From: Mytilisepta virgata | Lineage: Eukaryota; Mollusca; Bivalvia; Mytilida; Mytilidae | Assembly: GCA_028015205.1 (NCBI GenBank) | Contig: CM051516.1 | Coordinates: 28,076,593-28,140,592, forward strand | Reading direction: 5' to 3' | Length of the DNA: 64,000 nucleotides | Shown: in pieces, positions 58,189 to 64,000 of the stretch | How positions within the stretch are numbered: the first letter of the stretch is position 1 | How the letters are laid out: each line of letters begins with the position of its first letter | Position numbers and translations under genes: made by a program | The notes under the pieces: model-generated | The model's database searches: none | What the model saw: only the letters and a program-made list of their open reading frames with translations | What the model was told of the DNA's origin: nothing

Positions 58189-58805
58189 ATATTTATCGAC
58201 TAGATGTTATACATAGAGAAATAATTCTAAATGTTCATAAATTTTACCGGTTGACACATTGACATTATTTATTAATATTTTTAACCAAAAGGAGACTGAA
58301 AGATGGAAAGCATCGAAGAGAAGCTAATGTCATAAGCCTTCTCAGGAATATGATAGTTTTTGCTCGCTAGACCAAAAGTATTTGATAATTACTTGTGTCC
58401 TCTAATGTCTTTTTTGTCAGTTTGAGATATACATTTAATATTAACAGAGGATCAATTCACTCGGGACAGGTAATCCTGGCATACAGATGTTACGGGTACA
58501 ACTGTATTTCATTCGGAGTTTCGTCGGATGGCACAATAACATGTATTGTCTGTTATAGTATGATTTATACATAGATAAAAGGAAGGTTTAGCTAACCATA
58601 AACCGATTTAACAACATCAAAATCCAGTGTCTATACCAAGTCAGACTATCCTTGTTGTGTTTATTTTTTGTGCTCGTATATGTTATTTTTTGCCATGGAT
58701 CCTGACTTTTGAGTGGCGTCGATTGGTTGGTATGTCATTGTTGACTTTTCCTTTTATCCATTTTGTTTTTTATGTAATGCAGACAATTTACCAACATTTA
58801 ATTTA

Positions 58806-59040
58806 ATGGCGCCATGATGTTGTGGTTAGTGCATCGGACTACGAAGCCAAAGGTCCCTGAATCGATTCTTTTTCGGGTTGAAAATATCAGGGATCAATTT
58901 GCGACGCCCTATCGACACCATTTGCGAGAATGGTCTCGGTACAAGATGCCAGTCCGTCTTATGGGCTTAAATGCCGCTACGGGGGGCTCTCTCGCATCCT
59001 TCAAGTGTCGTCGTCTCACAAAGAGTATCAACTGGTTTTA
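58806..59040 (+). mobile_element. Second tRNA-derived SINE-like element
   Basis: TGGCGCCATGATGTTGTGGTTAGTGCATCGGACTACGAAG is written here in parts: box A-like 'TGATGTTGTGGTTAGTGCA', anticodon-loop-like 'CGGACTACGAAGCC' and box B-like 'CTGAATCGATTC'. A GC-rich body follows ('TTGCGACGCCCTATCGACACC', 'ATGCCAGTCCGTCTTATGGG', 'CTCTCGCATCCTTCAAG'). It differs from the 6.4-kb SINE family. The block is far more GC-rich than its surroundings. The 75-codon frame across it is incidental. Confidence 0.5.
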
Positions 59041-59044
59041 AAAA

Positions 59045-59325
59045 ATAGTCCTTTACGGAAGCGACACTATATATCCAGTAGGATGGCTGTATAAAGCTGA
59101 TCTGATGTTTATCTTTAGTTGATATTCGAAAGTTCTTTTTTGTTGAAATTTAATCCACGGTCTTGATGGGCATTTCTGATCGATTGGTGATCTTTCTCCT
59201 CTGAAATGCTTAAGGTAAAAATTCGGTTTGAAACATGTGCTATAAAATTAATATTTAGAACATCTTACACTACTAATTTTGGTAGGTTCAAATTTAAATA
59301 TTCAATACTATATGCCTACTGATAC
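59045..59325. other. AT-rich spacer, no gene seen
   Basis: No open frame or repeat identified. Confidence 0.4.
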
Positions 59326-59329
59326 AAAA

Positions 59330-60305
59330 TTGTCTGCTTTTTAAGAGGGAATAACTTACTTGAAAATGATAAAAGTGAAATACGTCAAATTGGCAAATTC
59401 CAACTCAACTTTTTAATGGTTCAAAACAAACCTTTAAATTTCAATGATTTGATGAAACAATACTCAAGCTATTAAACAGAAACCGAAGTTTATACTTCTA
59501 TCCATATTGAAAAAGAGACATATGTCAAATTCGAGCTCAATCTGTTTTTAGTAGTCATTAACAATATTTACAAATTTCAAATAAATTGGTGAAACGGTAC
59601 TCAAATAATTGACTGGAAATCTAGATTTTGACTATTTTCCACATTAGAAAGAGGCATAACCCAGAAATGGGACAAAAGTGAAATATGTTATTTAAATTCG
59701 AACACGATCTTTGTTTATTGTTCCTAATAATATTTTCAAATTTTGAATGATTTGGTATTGAATAGAAACCTCAATTTTGGATATTCCCCACAAGGAAACT
59801 CACAAACGCCCAAATTCACAATGGCATAACTCTGGAATGGTGAAAGGCACTATATTCAAATTCAAATTTAACATGTATATTGCTTTAATAAGTATTATAT
59901 ACATGTATAAATTGTTTAAAATTTTGCGAGGCAAACTCAAGTTAAAGTTCAGAAAGTAAAAAATTAAATATTTTTTTCAATTCATAATTTGGCACAATTT
60001 TGGAACGGTAAAAGGCATGTTACCCAAACTCGAACGTGATTTGCGTATTATAGTAGTAAGCATTGTGCATATGTTTCAAAATATTGTGCCCAAACAAACT
60101 GAAATTAGTGCACGAAAAGTACAAAATTCATAATTTTTCCATTTATAAAGGTGCACAACTCTGGATCAATAAAAGGCACGATACTCAAATTCGAAATTGT
60201 TCTGCCTATTGTAGCAATAAGCATTGTGTATAAGTTTAAAAACATTTGGCATATGCAAACTCAAATAAGAGCGCGGAAACCAATTCGGACGGACGAACGG
60301 ACATG
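59330..60305. repeat. Dispersed repeat of about six diverged segments (160-190 bp)
   Basis: Segments share 'GGCATAACTCTGGAATGGTGAAAGGCAC' (written here in pieces as GGCATAACTCTGG and AATGGTGAAAGGCAC), then 'ACTCAAATTCGAA', 'TTGTAGCAATAAGCATTGTG' and 'GCAAACTCAA'. They become more alike toward the right and end with CGGACGGACGAACGGACATG. This GACGGACGGACGA ending is shared with the repeats at 10.0 and 46.6 kb, so all three may be one structural class. Open frames 59777-59959 and 60151-60444 lie within it. Confidence 0.65.
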
Positions 60306-60309
60306 TGTA

Positions 60310-61040
60310 ATACTTAAACAAGGAAAGAAAAAGAAAAAAAAACCCATATCAGCTGAAGAAAGATGTTGGGGAGAACTGAAAGGCCTTTTAATTAATAAAA
60401 CATTAATTGAGGTTCGGCATATATTTATCCTGCTTATTATATAAAAATGTCCTGTTCAAATGAACAATTAAGTCATACATTTGAGTTGTAAAATATCTTT
60501 TCTGCTTTATTCTTTAACCCATGTATATGACTTGTCAATATTTTCATCACTCCCGCCAAACTGTTATTACAAACCTGTCTAGTCATCATCAACATGAATG
60601 CTTTTTCGCTGTCTATTAGTGCCGGTCTAGTTGATCTGGGGGCAGACTAATCAGTGTTCAATGTATATTTGCTGTCAGTTTGTGTGAATTTTAACTACTG
60701 ATTGACCATAATATTATATTTCTTACATTGTTGAAGAATAAATTCCACTTGTATTCATTCATCTTTCACGGTAGAATCTCATATCCACCATATTAGTATG
60801 GACATCGTAATAACGAAATAAAATGTATTATCTATTTCATTTATATGTTTCATTATATATGTATTTGTACAAGTACATAGGTAGAAGCCAAACTAATACA
60901 TGAGATTCGGATCTTTTCATCCCGAAATTCATTAAATTCGATGTAAAATAATTTATTTCATATCAGATAAAAATTCATTTTTCTCATTGGTTAAAAGGGG
61001 GTCATGTGTCATTTATTTTTCTATCGGTCGTAATCAGATA
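60310..61040. other. AT-rich stretch, no gene seen
   Basis: No coding region or repeat identified. Confidence 0.45.
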
Positions 61041-61043
61041 TAA

Positions 61044-61097
61044 TAACGACCGGAAGACCGGTCTTTATCATGATAACGACCGGTTTTCCCGTCGTTA
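61044..61097. repeat. 54-bp near-perfect palindrome without spacer
   Basis: The left half TAACGACCGGAAGACCGGTC + TTTATCA and the right half TGATAACGACCGGTTTTCCC + GTCGTTA are complementary over 27 bp with only a few mismatches. The axis lies at 61070/61071 (ATCA|TGAT). GACCGGT motifs repeat within it. Could extrude a cruciform. Confidence 0.85.
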
Positions 61098-61498
61098 CCA
61101 CTGTGAACGCGGATTAGAGTTACGCTCCTGTAGTAAAAAGCAACTGTGATTCAGATGTTTTGACAAATATAGGTGAAGTTACAAATGTAGTACGTCTACT
61201 GGTAGAAGCAGTTTCCCAACATTGTCAGAAGGGAATTTTATTCAGTATGTGGAACAATCAATATGAACAATAATGGAGTGCGGTAAAAAATTAAGCACAA
61301 AATGACAAGTATCTAACTAAGAAATATCAGAGTTTACATTGAACATTGGCTTGTATAAAGACTAAGTCTAAAACTTCTTTTTAATATATTCTCGAAATAA
61401 AAAAAGTGTGCATACAAAATCCATAGTTGCTTCAATGAAATAAGCATCATAGATACTAATGCAGACGGCATTATCATGAAACATAGACAAACCTCGGG

Positions 61499-61577
61499 AC
61501 AGTAGTTATGACTTAAACACCGATAATGCTCTCGCTTGTGGCTTGGGCATTACCGGTATTCTAGTCAATACTACTGT
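61499..61577. repeat. Palindromic element 6
   Basis: ACAGTAGTTATGACTTAAAC, 'ACCGATAATGC' at the left pair with 'GCATTACCGGTATT' and 'CTAGTCAATACTACTGT' at the right, around a CTCTCGCTTGTGGCTTGG centre. Confidence 0.65.
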
Positions 61578-61579
61578 TC

Positions 61580-62310
61580 CTTTGGCAGTCAATGTTACAT
61601 GATAATGGCCTCTGCATAAGTAACAATTATATATGCAATCCTAATTTTGAAGTTTCTCAATTCTTACTTTTTAAAATTTCGACCCTACTCAAAAAATGGC
61701 ATTGTTAACTATTTTGGAATGATCAGATAAATAACATAATGAGACAATAGAAAAGTTCAACAATTCATGTCAATCAAAAAGTATGCACCAAATCTGCAGG
61801 CCGGTCAAAAGTGTTTTTGTGTGTACTGATAATACTGGTGAAGTAAAGTTTTGTATGTTTGTATTAGTTTATTATTTTAGAGTCTTTATAATTTGGAGAT
61901 AAAAAGCGGTTGATTTCTGTAATGTATACTTTTTTCCATAGCAAGAAGTGCAAATTTCTGAGGTGTTTCACAGCATTTTGATAAAACAACAAAAATATTA
62001 CAATGAAATTAATAGTTCATGAAATTTTGGAATTTAATTTCAAATGAAACATTTAAGGGGCAAAACCTCCTATAAGGAGTCGCCATATTGGGTTGACCAA
62101 GAACTGTGATAGTCGCAACTTCAGAAGATGAACATTATCCAATTATATATCATTATCGACCCTTTACTATTTCTGAGATTGAGTAAAATCAAATGTTACT
62201 CGACCTTAAAGCTTTGACGTCATTTTCAAGGTCAAGACCTTAAATGAGCAGTGATCTAAGTCTACGACTAAGTGTTTAATGAGTTATACGGTACACAACG
62301 GACATCGTGT
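61580..62310. other. AT-rich stretch, no gene seen
   Basis: No coding region or repeat identified. Confidence 0.45.
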
Positions 62311-62315
62311 ACATA

Positions 62316-63257
62316 ATAGTCCAGTCAAACTAAGTTTTAACCTCAAACTAATTGCAAAAGAAAATGTTTTAGTTCTAATCTATAGCATTAAGCCCCAAAT
62401 ATACACAGAAAAAAGTCCCATAAAATCTAACTTGAGGAAAACTGAAAATCAGCATTTTTAATTTCCTATGGAAATTAACATTGGAAAGGGGAGATAACTC
62501 CGCAAAAATGAGTCTTTTTTGTCAGGTTTTGGTTGATTTTCTTAAAATTCGTGTAAAGTATGATACTTTGATGGGGTTATAAGTTCGTATTTGACTATAT
62601 TATATAATCTTCTGCTCGTGAAATGTACAAAACCGAAGTGTTATGGGTATTTTTATTTTTTTTGCGCATTTTTCATTAAAGAAATTGCAAATTTGTGGCT
62701 TTGTGACCATTTTGAAAAAATAATATGAAATTTGGGTATTGTTTATATCTGTAAATTATATTTGTTCAGCATCTACCTTGTTTAAAGAAACTTTAAACCA
62801 CAAAAAGAATAATGTATGCTTAATTATTTTTATTAAATTTGAGATTCTTTACCTTGACATGTTGAAAAATTTAATAAATGGTCAACTAATGAATTACGAA
62901 ATCTAGGTTGTAGCTTGATAAAAGATATAAAAACACCTTTAGAGTTGTTTGTTATACTCTAAAGACGGCTAAAATATCAAGAATCAATACATTCTGCTGA
63001 AAAGAAGCGTTAAAGTTATAATTTTGTATCAATTTTTATTGATATTTCTGCCTTTTTGCAGAGTTATCTCCCATTTTCAATGCAAATCTCCATAGGAATT
63101 TTAAAATCGTGATTTTTTAGTCTTCCTCAAGTTAGATTTTGTTAGACTTTTTTTCTGTGTATATTTGGGGTATAATGCTAAAGATTAAAACTTTAAAATC
63201 TTCTGTTGCAATTATGTTAAGGTTAGGGTCAAATTTATGCTAGATTGACTGGACTAT
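62316..63257. mobile_element. Non-autonomous element with ~200-bp terminal inverted repeats
   Basis: The left arm (62316-62509) starts ATAGTCCAGTCAAACTAAG and the right arm (63052-63257) ends TTGACTGGACTAT. Collinear pairs include 'CATTAAGCCCCAAATATACAC' with 'GTATATTTGGGGTATAATG', 'AAATCTAACTTGAGGAA' with 'TTCCTCAAGTTAGATTT', 'TTCCTATGG' with 'CCATAGGAA', and 'GGGAGATAACTCCGCAAAAA' with 'TTTTTGCAGAGTTATCTCCC'. The interior of about 540 bp has no open frame of note. Ends bounded by TA-like bases would fit a Tc1/mariner-type MITE, but the target site is not certain. The 60-codon frame at 62279-62461 lies in the left arm. Confidence 0.8.
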
Positions 63258-63259
63258 AA

Positions 63260-64000
63260 CCTGTAGTCTTGATAGAAATAGAGATCCAAAAATCTCGATG
63301 GCATCGCATCACGGTGCAAAGGTATTAGTTTCATTCGATATACACGTCATCTTGAAATTTTTCCGTAACAAATATTACTTCTGATTGGTTCCTTTACGAT
63401 CTGAATAAGGTACAGCAACGGTATTGGCTAGAACGAGATAAAGAATTGTGAACCTGTGCCATACAAGGAGAATATATGAAAAAAAAACCGTAAATTTACA
63501 GTTTGTGTAATTAGGACCCCACCTACAATTATAACGTCATGTTTACTCTTACATACATATATTTGAGCTGGCACTGAAATCTATTTTTCCTGCTTATTTT
63601 CACTGAAAACAAAGGATTTATTCAAGCTTTATTTTGAAACAATTTTTTTTCCAAATAATCTGGTCAAACGTCGGTCACATGAATATCACGTGAGGCATGA
63701 TCAATCACACAAAAAATATAAATAACACATTTCCAATACTAACTTCAAGAACCACATACACAATATCTCACTTTAAATCATGATACTGCGAATCACTCCA
63801 AAGCTTTTTAGAAAGCCTAAACTTGTTTCTTATTAGTTTCCCAAATAATGGGAAAGCCCATATATTCCTTCCGTCCTAGAACAAGGCTAAAAATATTACA
63901 AAGTTTCTCTGACACGAAATTACGAAATAAATAAAACGTGGTAGATTGTACATTTCACGTGATTTCAATCTCGTTTACGCCATGTAAACATATATATTTG
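63260..64000. other. AT-rich stretch to window end, no gene seen
   Basis: No coding region or repeat identified. Confidence 0.45.

Overview
This window looks like gene-poor, repeat-dense nuclear DNA from a bivalve mollusc, most likely a mussel of the Mytilus group. That assignment is an inference. It rests on AT-rich sequence with no bacterial-style gene packing, and on several dispersed repeats that I recognise from mussel and other bivalve genomes. These are the 'GGTCGGGTTGTTGTCTC' repeat at the left edge, tRNA-derived SINEs ending in GCTGAAAACGGCGTAAAACCCCAAC, 'AACTAGAGGCTC...GTATCGCTCACC' elements, 'ATGCCCCCG...CGGGGGCAT' elements and many short palindromic elements. No complete protein-coding gene, rRNA or intact tRNA gene could be supported. 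Most open frames are short, AT-rich and chance-like, or are translations of tandem repeats and SINEs.

Layout. 0-20 kb: unique AT-rich DNA interrupted by SINEs (about 3.9, 6.4 and 18.0 kb), a CGGGGGCAT-ended element (9.4-10.0 kb), two copies of a GCTCACC/GGTGAGC repeat (10.0 and 18.3 kb), a truncated reverse transcriptase with the YIDD catalytic box (12.1-12.66 kb, minus strand) and a 67-bp minisatellite (16.4 kb). 20-34 kb: a foldback element whose arms are themselves 21-bp tandem arrays in opposite orientation (20.86-21.40 kb), a 27-bp minisatellite (24.6 kb), a cluster of RFX X-box-like motifs (25.2-25.9 kb), two oppositely oriented 281-bp TTAA-ended MITEs (28.2 and 32.9 kb), SINE fragments, and a decayed second RT relic (31.3 kb).

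34.4-45.3 kb is the main feature. It is a 10,830-bp higher-order tandem array built from an 847-bp module (A, ten copies) and a 472-bp module (B, five copies) in the order B-AA-B-AA-B-AAA-B-AAA-B. The copies are almost identical. Every internal module junction is a TTAA, and module B has terminal inverted repeats, so the array looks like an amplified TTAA-specific (piggyBac-like) non-autonomous element.

45.3-64 kb: more tandem and dispersed repeats (45.7-46.7, 50.3-50.7 and 59.3-60.3 kb), a Crypton/DUF3504-type tyrosine-recombinase fragment with its motifs in the wrong order (48.4-48.7 kb), a TA-flanked MITE (49.24-49.43 kb), a series of 50-160 bp palindromic elements, and a 942-bp element with long terminal inverted repeats of about 200 bp (62.3-63.3 kb). 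Apart from possible relics, the biology here is that of transposons and satellite formation rather than of genes working together.
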